Source: Amanita rubescens
Taxonomy: Eukaryota > Basidiomycota > Agaricomycetes > Agaricales > Amanitaceae
Direction of reading: 5' to 3'
NCBI GenBank assembly: GCA_015039365.1
Contig: WION01000036.1
Span: 1-64,000 of the forward strand
DNA: 64,000 nucleotides
Shown here in pieces: positions 35,605-46,625 of this stretch (the first letter of the stretch is position 1; every line of letters begins with the position of its first letter). The position numbers and the translations under genes are program-made. The notes beneath the pieces are model-generated. The model saw only the letters and a program-made list of their open reading frames with translations. It did not search any database and was not told the origin of the DNA.

Positions 35605-35993
35605 ACTGGAGCCCACCGCGAGGGGCTCTTAGGTCAGTCCATCGGTCATTCCTTTCACCCAACCGCTACACAGAAAGCATCGGACAAGTTCCGGTGTCAC
35701 TTGGAATCTCCTCCGAGCCACTCCAAGCACTCTGCCGGCCTCCCCATAGCTCAGAGACCATACCCCGCCGACATTTCTTCAATTATACCCCCCCCGCTCT
35801 TTACACTGCAGTAGCCTTCACCACCCGGCCCCACAGCACCAGCACAGCATCAGCCGAATAACGCCCACACGTGCCGCCACTCCCGATCCAGCTCCGATCA
35901 ATCAATAGCTTTTGCCCCTGGATCCCTTAGCCTCCCGATCCACCTCGCTTTCCATCAGAATAGCTCGCTTCGCTTCGGCCTGCCAGTAACATC

Positions 35994-37535
35994 ATGACCG
36001 AACCAAACCGCCGCATGCCCATCCGAACGAACAAGGAGGCACCCTGCTTCCGAGGCACTGCCGCTGGCCTTGAGAGATACCTCGAAGATATCGAGATGAT
36101 CTGCGAGGATAGACAACGCTCCGGAGATGCCGAACTGATCAAATGGGCTGTCTACTATACTGATGAGAAATCTTCCGAGATCTGGAGAGCCGCTCGAGAC
36201 ACCCTATCGGATCCGAAAACCTGGGATGCGTTTAAGGAAGCGATTTCCGAGATCTACCCCGAGGCACAGCCCGATCGCCGCCACACTATTGCAGCACTAC
36301 ACGCCGTTTCCAACCGCTTCTCAGCGCAAAATGTTGCATCGGAGACAGCCCTTGCTGAGTATCACAGGGAATTTTCCGGAACAGCTCAATACCTCATCGG
36401 AAAGCGCCGCATGACACGCCGTGAGGCAAGCATCATGTACATGTCCGCATTCCCTCCGGATCTCCGACCCGATATCACTACTCGGCTCACAATCAAGTAC
36501 CCGGACGTCCACCCCGATGACGGCTATGATCTGAAGGACATGAATAGTGCCGCACAATTCATTATCAGCTCAAGGTCTGCTATAGCCTTGCTCGCCGCGA
36601 CCACCCCACAAGCTCCGACGCTTCCGACGCCTCCGACGCCTATCCCTACTCCCCCTCCGAGCACAGCCTTCGCTCCGAGCACAGCTTCCACCCATCTCCT
36701 TAGCGGATGCATTTTCTGCGGAGATATCAATCATCGGACGGCCTGCTGCCATATCAGGGATGAATACGCAAGGCAAGGGAAGATAAAAATAGTCAATGGA
36801 CGGATTCAATTTTTGGACGGCAACGAACCGAATGCATTCCAATACCGCCACTTCGGACAATGGTTCAAAGAACGCATTGATGTATGGCTGCTGAGGTACA
36901 CACAGCCGACCGCTCCGAAGCCATTTGTGTCCTCCAACTACTTCCTGGAAGCTCTAGACCACTCCGGAACGCATACCACCGAGCCTGTCAATACTGAAGC
37001 ACTGCAAAATGTACATACGACTCCGACGCACATACACATTAGCACCACGATCCCTAATCAATCCACGCTCCCTAATACCACCCCCTCCGAACCCTCTGAA
37101 CCCTCCAGACCCTCCGACGCTCCTACCACTATAACGCATGATACCACCGAGACCTCCGAGGCTCCTGATGACCCCACCACTGCTACGCCAATTTCTGACA
37201 CCCCGGAAACCCTCGGCGACCCCATCGCCGAAGTCTTTATCATTTCCGAGCCATCTGGCATCCCGACAGCTGCCATTCCGAGACCTGACTCTGCCGAAAT
37301 TCCAACTGCCGCCCTGACCGCCTGCACGATTGAAGAAAGCGAGATGAGAAGAACCCACCCACCACTTCCCTTCTACTTCCTATCACCATCCGATCTCCCC
37401 GTCCTGACCAGGAGGTCAGTATTAAAAGTACCCAGGAGGTGTAACGAGCCGATTCCGGCTACGTTGGAACCGATCTCCGAAACCTTCCGAAGCTCCCCGA
37501 AGCACTCCGAGCCTATGCTCGATCCCGGAGGATGA
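35994..37535 (+). CDS. Gag-like protein of the TR-GAG element
   Basis: 513 residues in one exon. The N-terminal 200 residues (GTAAGLERYLEDIEMICEDR, KWAVYYTDEKSSEIWRAA, TWDAFKEAISEIYPEA, YHREFSGTAQYLIGKRR) look like a retrotransposon capsid of the Ty3/gypsy type. A zinc-knuckle-like CIFCGDINHRTACC (Cx2Cx4Hx4C) follows at about 240. The long C-terminal half is Pro/Thr/Ser-rich and its reading frame runs 96 bp into the right LTR before stopping. No protease motif (DSG/DTG) is present. The ORF is open, so the protein can presumably still be made. Confidence 0.82.
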   Translation: MTEPNRRMPIRTNKEAPCFRGTAAGLERYLEDIEMICEDRQRSGDAELIKWAVYYTDEKSSEIWRAARDTLSDPKTWDAFKEAISEIYPEAQPDRRHTIAALHAVSNRFSAQNVASETALAEYHREFSGTAQYLIGKRRMTRREASIMYMSAFPPDLRPDITTRLTIKYPDVHPDDGYDLKDMNSAAQFIISSRSAIALLAATTPQAPTLPTPPTPIPTPPPSTAFAPSTASTHLLSGCIFCGDINHRTACCHIRDEYARQGKIKIVNGRIQFLDGNEPNAFQYRHFGQWFKERIDVWLLRYTQPTAPKPFVSSNYFLEALDHSGTHTTEPVNTEALQNVHTTPTHIHISTTIPNQSTLPNTTPSEPSEPSRPSDAPTTITHDTTETSEAPDDPTTATPISDTPETLGDPIAEVFIISEPSGIPTAAIPRPDSAEIPTAALTACTIEESEMRRTHPPLPFYFLSPSDLPVLTRRSVLKVPRRCNEPIPATLEPISETFRSSPKHSEPMLDPGG

Positions 37536-37836
37536 TCGTTTGTGTTCGGATGCACGCACAGGCCTCGGACTCGGTGCAGGATTCATCACATGGTCACCTC
37601 GTGCCTCCGTAGTATATATACCATTGTGTATGTAGTTGTAGTTAGCGAATTATCACCCCATCTGCGTTCCGAGTTCGATTCCTTTCGTTCCCTTCGTTCC
37701 TCGGTGCTTCGGACACCTTCCACTCGTTCACCTTCGTCTTCGGCACTCTCTCTGCCTCCGAGGCACCCCCAGGACTGACCTCCGAAGCCCCTTTGGCCGA
37801 ACGCACTTCCGCATCGGCCTTCTTCTGATCGTTTCA
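37440..37836 (+). repeat. right LTR
   Basis: 397 bp, no difference from the left LTR seen by eye. It is followed by CCGGC, the first four bases of which repeat the CCGG left of the element. Confidence 0.88.
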
Positions 37837-40007
37837 CCGGCACCATTGATTTATCTCCTTTCGCATTTGCCACGGACATGTTCTCAGGCCCAGACGTCGA
37901 AATGGTAGATGGGACACGTGTCTCCGTAGCCCCATTCGTGAGCTCATTCATCGGAATGGAGGAATCCGGATAATTGCAGGGTAACGTACTAGGATCCGGG
38001 CCGAAGCAAGGATGTGAATTTATGTCGCGAGGTGTGAGGACCATGTTAGGAAAGGATGGAGGGTGGACTGATGATTCGAGATTCAAATTATTGCCTAATC
38101 CCGGATTCTGAGCCATAGCAGTCAAGACCAACGCCGCGTCATAAGCCTGGTGATTTGGGTCTGTCATGGCCAAGAACTTCGACATCGGAGAAAGATCCTC
38201 GTATGGTAATGATACGCTCTGCATCATCGGGGTGGAAAATGACAAAGGGACGGATGGCATCCAATTGTTGTCGTACGAGCCCAAAGTGGTTTGCGGCATG
38301 GAGTATCCAAAAGAGGCAGTTGATGCGGAGTATCTCAAAGAGGGAGTTGAAGCCACGGCATGACTTGCAGTTGGGTTGGGCTGGAAGACGGGCAGAGATG
38401 CGGCTTTGCTTTGCAATACAGGTGGTACAGTGGCACCAACATGGGATAGCATGGGGGGGTTCATTGAGTTTTCCCGTATTGAGATATCCGATGCGAATTG
38501 GGAATTCACCCCAGTGCACGCCTGGGGCATCGTGCCGCCCGCTGGCTGATCAGAGACTGGTCATCCAGTTAGTGGATTGGACGGCTTAGGATCTCTGATA
38601 CATACCATCTTTGCCAGTGTGTTCTTTCCTACGGCGCTTACCCGATTTCTTTGGCTGCGGGCCTGAGCTTTTCTTCTCCGTGATTGTTCCCGTTGTCTCG
38701 TTATGTTGATGAGATGCCTCCTGCTCCTCAGGCGTCCCATCTGCGCTGGCATGTGATGCCACATTATCCTCGGACGGCGTATCCGACCTGCCACCATTGT
38801 TCGCTTGGGCACATAGGATGCGTTCTTCAATAGCTAAAAATTAGTTAGCTTGATTCTGATTCAATTTTTAAAAAAGGACTAAACGATGTCGAAGTTTGAC
38901 GAAGGCTAAAAACTCTTGGAGAACATTATGTTGATAATCATCGCATACTTCGGGAAATGTGCCCCCGGCTGCAGTTTTCCCAATGTGAGAGCTATAAGAC
39001 ATTAAAATTGGCCTCGCTGAGATAAGGTTGAGACGTACGCTACGATTTTTACTTCACCATTACGATTGAGACCACCCCCAAGAATTGTGAAAGCCCAACC
39101 AGTTTCATCCTTCAAGTCGCGCAGAAACGAGGTTAATAGCTCTCCTAGTTGGTCGATGCACCTTCAACGATGTCCTGAATAGTTGCATCCCTTGAGATTT
39201 GAGAAATACTTACCCTCCATAGCCGTTGGTAACTGGGTCTTCAGTGCCGTCCAAATCCGGTTCGCCGTCCGCGACTTCATCATCTAAATTTTCGTCAGCA
39301 TTCCACAACGCTACGATTTCTTCCTTGACATCTTCGGACTCCTTTTCCCAGGAAAAAGATCTCCACTTGCGGTAGATGGTCATCTTCCTTTTCTGGAAGT
39401 CCTTCTTGGTCTCGTCGAGAGGCGCCGTGTCTGCGATCTCCCGATCAACCTGGTCCTTGAAGCGGGTCTCGTAGTATTTTTGACTATAGAGTTCAAGTTT
39501 TTGATTCTTCCGAGCACGCTTAACGGGCTTCCGCTCCTTGTTGATGAAGCCTTTCAAGACCCCCGAAGCTCGCGTGCGAACGACTTTCCCAGCGGCACGC
39601 CATCGAACATAATTATTTAATTGCTAAACATAACGTTAGAAGTTAGACATTTGTTAAAAATGCGAGAATACCCACCACCTGTCGTGTTTGGATGGCCTTG
39701 CGTAACACCTTCACATTGTCCTCGGTCAAAAGGTCTCCTTTTTTCCAAGTCTCGCCGAAGACTCTTGGTTCCTCTGGCCAGGATTTGAACCAGCCTTCGA
39801 AGAGCTCGCTGTGAAAACGTTTGAGCCGGTTATCCATTTGCGCTTGGGGGAAGCCCTGTACGTATCCATTGAGATACTCTGTTTGGGCCTTGGAACGTTC
39901 CCATTTCTTAGGCATGGCCCAAGATGCAACGCGAGGAAAAAGTAATATGCGAAGCCACCGCTATTTCTAGGATCGACTGACCCCAATGGAGATGAACGGA
40001 AATTCAT

Positions 40008-40399
40008 ACTAAAATACAAAAAAAAAAATAATCTTGCATCTCAAACGACCCGATGCACTTACCGAATAGAAGGGGAGCCTGAGCGCAAGAAAACGCTGTT
40101 GCAGAGATTGTAGGAGATGAATCGCGATCTGAAATAATCTGAAGTGATCTGACACACCCGCCCCAATACAAACGTACCTGATATCGTGGGTAAACAATAG
40201 TTCTACTAAAATACCAAAAAAAAATTAATCTTGCATCTCAAACGACCCGATGCACTTACCAAATAGAAGGGGAGCCTGAGCGCAAGAAAACACCGTTGCA
40301 GAGATTGTAGGAGATGAATCGCGATCTGAAATAATCTGAAGTGATCTGACACACCCGCCCCAATACAAACGTACCTGATATCGTGGGTAAACAATAGTA
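40008..40399. repeat. tandem duplication of about 196 bp in the cargo gene 1 leader
   Basis: 40008-40204 and 40205-40399 are almost identical, differing in poly-A length and a few bases. On the minus strand each unit carries CACGATATCAG/GTACGT and CTATTCG/GTAAGTGC junction-like sites, so it probably duplicates a non-coding leader exon or intron of cargo gene 1. It lies in the divergent promoter between cargo genes 1 and 2. Confidence 0.8.
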
Positions 40400-40507
40400 T
40401 AGAGCAATTTTCGCACCTAACCTGAAAGGAGAACAAAATGACGAGATAATCCATTGAATAGATCTGAGACGCTCAGATACGTTGCCAACCAAAAGGGAAC
40501 CTGAAGG

Positions 40508-41509
40508 ATGGATAAACAAACCGCTGGGTATAAGATGCTGGTCATTCACAGGGATGAAAAGGGACCACCGTCTTACCGTGATCCACCAAGCATGAGGCAA
40601 AATTCAGCCATACAGCAGTCCGACGCTGGCACACCTCCCGAGTCATCAGATGAAGAGTGTACAGATGATTCCTTTATTGTCAAGCAATTGTCGTTTGTGA
40701 TAGAAAGGTTGGCCATACTAGAGAGTAAGTGAAACATCCGATGATAATGCAGCGAGACTTACCAAGTGCTAGGCCGCCTTGACCGCCTTGAACGAGCCTC
40801 CGTACGCAATGCCGCACAAGGTTAGTCAGCATGTATGGTTTTATTTTGCTCCTATTGCACAGCTTCGTGATCAGTTCCAAATCTGGCTCCTTCGCCTCGT
40901 CCAAACCATGCCGCTGAAACCCACACAGCTCAAGGTACACATATCATTAATCACCTTAATCAAAGACTAACTTTGACTTCTTATCCACCCCAGTTACGCC
41001 AAGAAAGACCAAGACAACACGTGGAATCCAACTTGGCGTGAACCCTCGCTCACCAGCACACTGTGCCTCTCCCCACCAAGTACATGTTCGTAGTGGCGAG
41101 AGTCAAGGTTCATACCATGCTCCTGGCATGACCAAGGCCCGTCTGCCATCTGAAGACGAGGGTTTTGACGGCGTGGCTGGGCCGAGTCAACAAAGATCTA
41201 GGCTGCCCGACCATTACTTCCATCCCAATCCCATTTCGTCACCAGATTGGCTTTCTCAATCATTGGAACGCACTCAAGATGACACTTACTTTGTTATCAC
41301 GCAAGGACTTGAGCCAGGAATATATGCAGGCTGGTATGTGTTGTTAATCAAGTTATTGTCAGGTTACTTATATGCTTAGGCCCGAAACTGCGGTTCTCGC
41401 AAAGAATGTCAATGGTGTTTGGAAGAAAGCATACTCAAGGAAAGCTGCACTCGAGATTTACCGCAAAGCGTATGATAGTGGCTTTTGCAAGCGTATCCAC
41501 CATAACTAG
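40508..41509 (+). CDS. KDZ-unit cargo gene 2: protein with an RNase H1 N-terminal/viroplasmin-like domain
   Basis: The spliced product starts MDKQTAGYKMLVIHRDEKG, passes through an acidic Ser-rich linker and a coiled-coil-like segment (VIERLAILES, RLDRLERASVRNAAQ, LRDQFQIWLLRLVQTM) and ends in the only recognisable domain: YFVITQGLEPGIYAGW, then (over an intron near 41335-41379) PETAVLAKNVNGVWKKAYS and ALEIYRKAYDSGF. This matches the fold that lets eukaryotic RNase H1 bind RNA/DNA hybrids (YYAVxxGRxPGIYxxWxEC...V.G). The name viroplasmin describes the fold only; this is a fungal gene. No RNase H catalytic domain is attached. At least five exons are needed. The role may be nucleic-acid binding for the element or its host. 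Confidence 0.66.
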
Positions 41510-41619
41510 TTTTTTTGTCGAACTTTTGTAATACACGCCGCGCGCACCGTCCCGTCCTTCATATGGTGCGAATGAAAGTAGTATAGAATAATAAGGGCGT
41601 CAAGTTCTCTAAAACAGCA

Positions 41620-42082
41620 TTACTTGGGTCCTTCGGAATTGACAACTGAATCCGAACGCCGTTCTCCCTGATCAGAACGATGGTCTCCTAGTACCGCCCG
41701 TTTCCGAGTCTCGCTTGATGATGGCCTCAACTGGCCGCAGCAGCAGCAGCGCTCTGCCAGGTCTAAGCTTGCCGTTGCCTCTCCCGAGTCCGCTTGAAGT
41801 CCGATTGCTTTTCGTTCTTTGAGCTCACGTTCTTTTGCGCGGCGCCTTTGTCAAAGTCAAACAATGTCATAATTGGCCGTTAACCATTCCTTACTGCTTG
41901 GCTTTGACCCGCTGTGCCGCGCGAATGCGCTCCTTGTTCCTGCCATGCGTGAGAACAATTGGCTCAGCAATCCATCTGTTAGTCCAGCACACTCACCGTT
42001 CATAATATTCTCGACACGCTTTGCGATGCCGGACAAGCTTGGAGGGGAAACCGGACGTGTTGGGATCACCCGATACTGGCAT
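41620..42082 (-). CDS. KDZ-unit cargo gene 3: small basic coiled-coil protein
   Basis: Three exons splice cleanly: from MPVSGDPNTSGFPSKLVRHR and KACREYYE to RNKERIRAAQRVKAK, then QRRAKERELKERKAIGL and an acidic/Ser-rich tail ending SVVNSEGPK. The central YYERNKERIRAAQRVKAK is a highly charged helix of a type often seen in repeat-associated agaric proteins. A CCCCGQ cluster follows. The product is about 117 residues. No known domain. It is convergent with cargo gene 2 (110 bp between stops) and divergent from the KDZ gene (287 bp). Confidence 0.55.
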
Positions 42083-44294
42083 GATAATAGCAGGGAGCGG
42101 ACGTAAATGAACAAACCCAACGGTTACGGAATAAGTGATATCAAGTTCTCGGCTAACTAAGACTTCCATCAGGAACATGTCAGTGATGAGCATGGTGTAT
42201 TGATGTCAACTACCTACTGTATTATCAGGTGCACGATCAGGTAGATATCCTCAGATACCTCAGATTAGCCTAGACTACTGAGCAGGCACATGACAATACA
42301 TGTCTGCTTATTGATAAATAGGTAATGACAATCTGCTGCTACCGTTCGATACGGGCCAATCTTGACCCATGCTACTACGTCCTAACAAACGAAAAGCGCA
42401 GGAAAATCGACATCGACCTAGGAAGTCAAAATCATTCGATGTCTTTGACGTCTCCAACGACGGGAAAACTCTGTTGGCTTCAAGCTCTCGCGGACAATCA
42501 CCCCGTGTCCCGGCAGGCTTCAAAGACAATGCAGATAGAAATCAGAAGGCCATAAATGTCGTTGAATGGCAAATTCATGACGATCGCATCTCTACATTGA
42601 ATACCCTAGCTGCAGTAAAGCACACGGAATCAGAATTGCGGTCTAGTACCACCGGCAAATCGTCAACATCCATCATGAACAATGACTCCACCACATCACT
42701 GGCTCTACCCCCACCCGAATCAGACTCTATCTCTCTTGAACAAATGTTTGATGATGATGTCGTGCACCAGTACGGTGATTTCCTTCAAGATGAAGCTGCC
42801 GAGACAGAATTAGATAAGGAAAACCAACGAGTATGTTTATCTTTTTTCCATATCAACCTACGTCATCGTGTTGTAGGATAATGCGATTCAAGCTTGGGTG
42901 ACGGACATCGACATGTTTCTAGATGAGTTAATCCGATTAGACGGACGAGGGGATTCAGAGTCGAATGCAGATAACTGTCGTCGATGTTCAAAACAGCAGC
43001 GCCGCGAATACAGATGCAGAGACTGCTTTTGCAACGAACTCTTCTGTAGGGATTGTATTTTGGACTATCACAAGTATAATCCTCTTCATTTTCTCGAGGT
43101 CAGGTCCACTACTAGATTTTTACTCGATTCATTCTAACGTATATGTGCGATAAGTTCTGGAACGGCAAATATTTTGAGCGCATAACCCTGAAATCACTCA
43201 ACCTTCGCATTCAACTTGGTCACCCTATCGGGGAACTCTGTCCCGTCCCTCAGCCTTCTTCCGATGACTCATTTGTTATCATAGATACTCACGGTGTCCA
43301 TCAAGTTGGACTTGACTTTTGTGGGTGTGGGCGCTCCGGTTCAATGGTACAGCAACTGCTTCGATATCAACTCTTTCCCGCGACAGTCCAAAATCCGTCC
43401 ACTGCGGCTACATTCCGCGTCCTTCGTCACTTCCAAATATTGAACTTCGAAACTAAGTGTTCCGCCCACGACTACTTTCAAACTCTCCAGCGGGAGACAG
43501 ATAACACTGGTCTTTCTGCTCGAAAAGTGAGCCGTCTTTTCTCGTATTTTACCGATGCACCTAAAAACAGGGATAATAGGATAGGTACCGAGAGTTTTTG
43601 CGGATGACTCACGAGTGGCGGCATTTGAAGATGATGAAAAGGGCTGGACGTCGGCAGCATAATAACAGTACGAAAGACGAAGAAGGATCATGTGCGATCT
43701 TATGTCCAGCTTGTCCCCAGCCGGGCATCAATTTGCCATCTGATTGGGAGAATGGCCCGGAAGATACCCGGTATCATGTTCTCCCACAATTCTTATTTTT
43801 GTTTCGTCGCTGAATTTATTATCTAGATGGCTTTATACCTTGTTTCTCGCATTGGATGCGAACTTCCGCATGACTCGCAAGAACGTATCAAATGAGGAAC
43901 GTGATCCCTGTCTAACACAACATCGTGGATATTTCGTGAACAGCAAAGAATATCAAGATCACCTTCAAACTCACGGCGGTAAGCGACAAGCAGTAAGTTA
44001 TCAGATAATTCAACTGCGTTTGACCATGATATCTAATTATAAGCACAGCCAAGTACATGTGTATCACACGATGCAGTCAACAGCGCTGACACGAAGGATA
44101 GCCGAGGCCTTCTGATCACGGGGATAGGGACAGTGGACTGCGCACGTCATGACATGAAATGTCCTAACAGTGTAGGCGATTTACAAAAGGGGGAAAGGTT
44201 TGAAGTACATCGCATTTCATCGACCAATCCTAACTTGGGATAGATACGCAAACATGGATTTTCGAGGTCTTTACCCTCCCCCACTCATTCCTTA

Positions 44295-44600
44295 TGGATT
44301 CCTTGCATTCCGCGTGGAGGTTCCATGGAATCCACGTGGATTCCTTGCAATTTCAAGATGGTCCAAATGGCCCAGAACACACTAAAAAAAGTCCATGGAA
44401 TCCGTGTGGAATCCGTGTGGAATCCATGCATATTCCACGGAATCTCAGGAATTTGCCTGGAACAGGAGTGACAAGGAATCCACATGGACTCCATGGACTC
44501 CATGGATTCCAGGTACATTTCTGCCTGGTTTGCATAATGCTGACATACAAGGACTTTCAGCACAAGGAGTCCTCAGGAGTCCACATGGACTCCTGATTCC
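44295..44600. repeat. left subterminal GGAATCC palindrome cluster
   Basis: About ten copies of GGAATCC or GGATTCC, several joined into self-complementary words such as GGAATCCACGTGGATTCC (44333-44344 region). They are probable binding sites for the mobilising transposase. Confidence 0.75.
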
Positions 44601-45499
44601 CATGGTCATGTGACAGGCCACTTGGTCTGTGCGCCAGCCCACAGGTATATAAGGAGAGGGCATGTACCACATATCCCCCACTGCTTCCCCCCCTTCCTTG
44701 AGGATGGGGGGGAGGGGAGTGATAAGATTAGATAGATAGATAGTGATTAGATATATGTACATCTCATAGGTAAGTAGGTAAGCTTAAGTAGCAGTATGAT
44801 GATGTAGATAAGATAAGATCACAGATAAGATAATATGATTTCCTTTTATAGAATTTGTGACAACATGAGGTGTGTGACGCGTGACTGTGACAAAAAAGAT
44901 GCACCTAGATTGTGTGATTCAGAATATACAAGAATGACAGTGCCAAACAAAGTCAAACATGAGAAACACTTTTTCACATCTGACAGAAAATTGAAAAAAT
45001 CCAAAAAATTGTCAAAAATCCAAAAACATTATGTGATCACATCTCTGCAAGAATTGCAGTGCAAAACACAACCAAACACAAGATATTTTCAAAATACTGT
45101 TTTGGTGGGAATGGTGGCTGTTACAGTAATGGACTCCTACATTAGTACACAATCATGCTTGGCAGACAAGCCTCCTCATTCATCATGCCTATCCTTGCTT
45201 ACTCTACCTTGATTACTTTGCTGACACATGCATTGTTACATATGTAGCTGTGGTCAGCGATCTGATATGTAGTGGGGTGTACACACTTTACTGTATTTAT
45301 TTCTGCAACACAATCAGGACCTAGCCTACTCCTTTGCAAATTTGTAGTTGTTTCCCCCATTTGACTGGTGTGTTTGCAAAATGCTGTACCTACTAAGCTT
45401 CCACACTAGAGTGACCATCTGGCAAATGATACAATGAGACAGACTAGGGCTATGTAAGACTAGTATGGATACATATATTGAAAGAACACCTCAAGTTTG

Positions 45500-45800
45500 C
45501 AATAGTGCCCCTTAGACAGTCAGACAGTCAGACAATAAGTGTATCAGCAGCTGACAGTGCCTTTTAGATAGTCAGACAATCAGACAACTTATGCAACAGT
45601 GTCTCTCAGATAGTCAGACAGTCAGACAATTAGTGTATCAGCATCCATCAGTGTCTCTTAGATGGTCAGGCAGTCAGACAATTAATGTGTCAGCATCTAT
45701 CAGACAATCAGAAAAGCAGAAAATCAGACAAGTTATGGAGTAGTGTATCTCAGATGATTAGGCAGTCAGACAACCAGTGTGTCAGACAGAACCAGATGCG
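45500..45800. repeat. degenerate CAGACA/AGTCAGACAAT tandem repeat
   Basis: Imperfect repeats of AGACAGTCAGACAAT alternating with GTGTCTCTTAGATAGTC in the core of the hAT-like element. The longer word GATCACTAGCTGTCAATATT also occurs twice further on (about 46038 and 46198) in an approximately 160-bp direct duplication. Confidence 0.65.
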
Positions 45801-46414
45801 ATCAGACTTTTACTGTGTTAGCTGATGGTCATCCAGTAGGTCACTTCTGTACTACTGATAACTGAGATCCTTAAAGTCTGCTTAGATGCCCAGCCTTTTC
45901 AGCTAACAGATGTGGTTGCTGGAGGTATCCATAAGCTGGTAGGTGTGAGAGGGAGGTGGCAGGTGATTGCAAGTGGTTCCTTGTGATGGTAATGAGGTAG
46001 ACATTGATAACTTGAATTGCTGGCATGTCAGCCACCATTGATCACTAGCTGTCAATATTCTGCTAACAACTGCTCACCAATGTATGTATCTCCAGATAGT
46101 CATCTCCAAACTTCAAAGCCCCCACATGATTACAGAACCCTCATGACAACCTTCTCACGTCTATTCATGACCTCTGAGGCTCTGCAATGTTATGTCGATC
46201 ACTAGCTGTCAATATTCTGCTAACAACTGCTCACCAATGTATGTATCTCCAGATAGTCTGTGGCTTTTGAATGGTTAGCTGATACTGATCCAAGGACTAT
46301 CTTGGTATTTGGACTCTATGCATGTCCTAAGATAATAAATCTTATATAGGTTTGATCTTAGGAATTTTCTATATTTTTTGGAATTTTTTCCATATTTTTT
46401 AATGCATATATTGC

Positions 46415-46625
46415 TGCATGGAATCCACGGAGTCCACATGGATTCCAGACAATGTACCAGGAATTCAGGTGTAAATCATGTTTTTGCCTGTTGCCAGGAA
46501 TGTGCCTGGACTGAGCATGGAATCCACATGGACTCCATGGAATCCTGGTAGAATTTCCACAGAAATTTCCTTTTTGCAAGGAATCCATGTGGAATCCATG
46601 TGGATTCTGTATGGATTCCATGGAG
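46415..46625. repeat. right subterminal GGAATCC palindrome cluster
   Basis: The same GGAATCC/GGATTCC words as at the left end (for example GGAATCCATGTGGAATCC and GGAATCCACATGGACTCC), in mirrored arrangement relative to the terminus. Confidence 0.72.

Larger units (their letters stand above)
35208..37836 (+). mobile_element. gag-only LTR retrotransposon (TR-GAG type)
   Basis: Two 397-bp direct repeats (35208-35604 and 37440-37836), each beginning TGTAACGAGCC and ending GATCGTTTCA, appear identical. They bound a 1.8-kb interior that encodes only a Gag-like protein; no protease, reverse transcriptase, RNase H or integrase is present. CCGG flanks both sides as a 4-bp target duplication. A purine tract (CCCAGGAGG) abuts the right LTR and ACTGGAGCCC follows the left LTR as a possible primer site. 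Such elements must borrow the enzymes of an autonomous relative. Identical LTRs point to a recent insertion. Confidence 0.9.
35055..39915 (-). pseudogene. KDZ-unit cargo gene 1 (unknown function), split by a retrotransposon
   Basis: Function not recognised. Exons on the minus strand read MPKKWERSKAQTEYLNGYVQ, FHSELFEGWFKSWPEEP, then (intron at about 39625-39673) QLNNYVRWRAAGKV, a basic stretch (INKERKPVKRARKNQ), FQKRKMTIYRKWRSFSWEKE, CIDQLGELLTSFLRDLKDET then GWAFTILGGG, SHIGKTAAGGTFPEV, then a Ser/Asn-rich tail. The coding sequence is cut at MVP by the LTR element (35208-37836) and resumes with AKPRKRARKDEIDAS to the stop at 35055. Deleting the element plus one CCGG restores the frame. Genes with this W/F-rich N-terminus and a conserved GWAF.ILGGG block seem recurrent in agaric genomes, consistent with mobile cargo. 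The two basic clusters suggest a nuclear protein. Confidence 0.62.

Noticed and set aside
35310..37778. Identical 78-aa ORFs at 35310 and 37542
   Set aside because: They lie within the two LTRs and are not genes.
44835..45212. 125-aa Lys-rich ORF inside the hAT-like element
   Set aside because: No transposase or other domain, AT-rich composition; probably chance.
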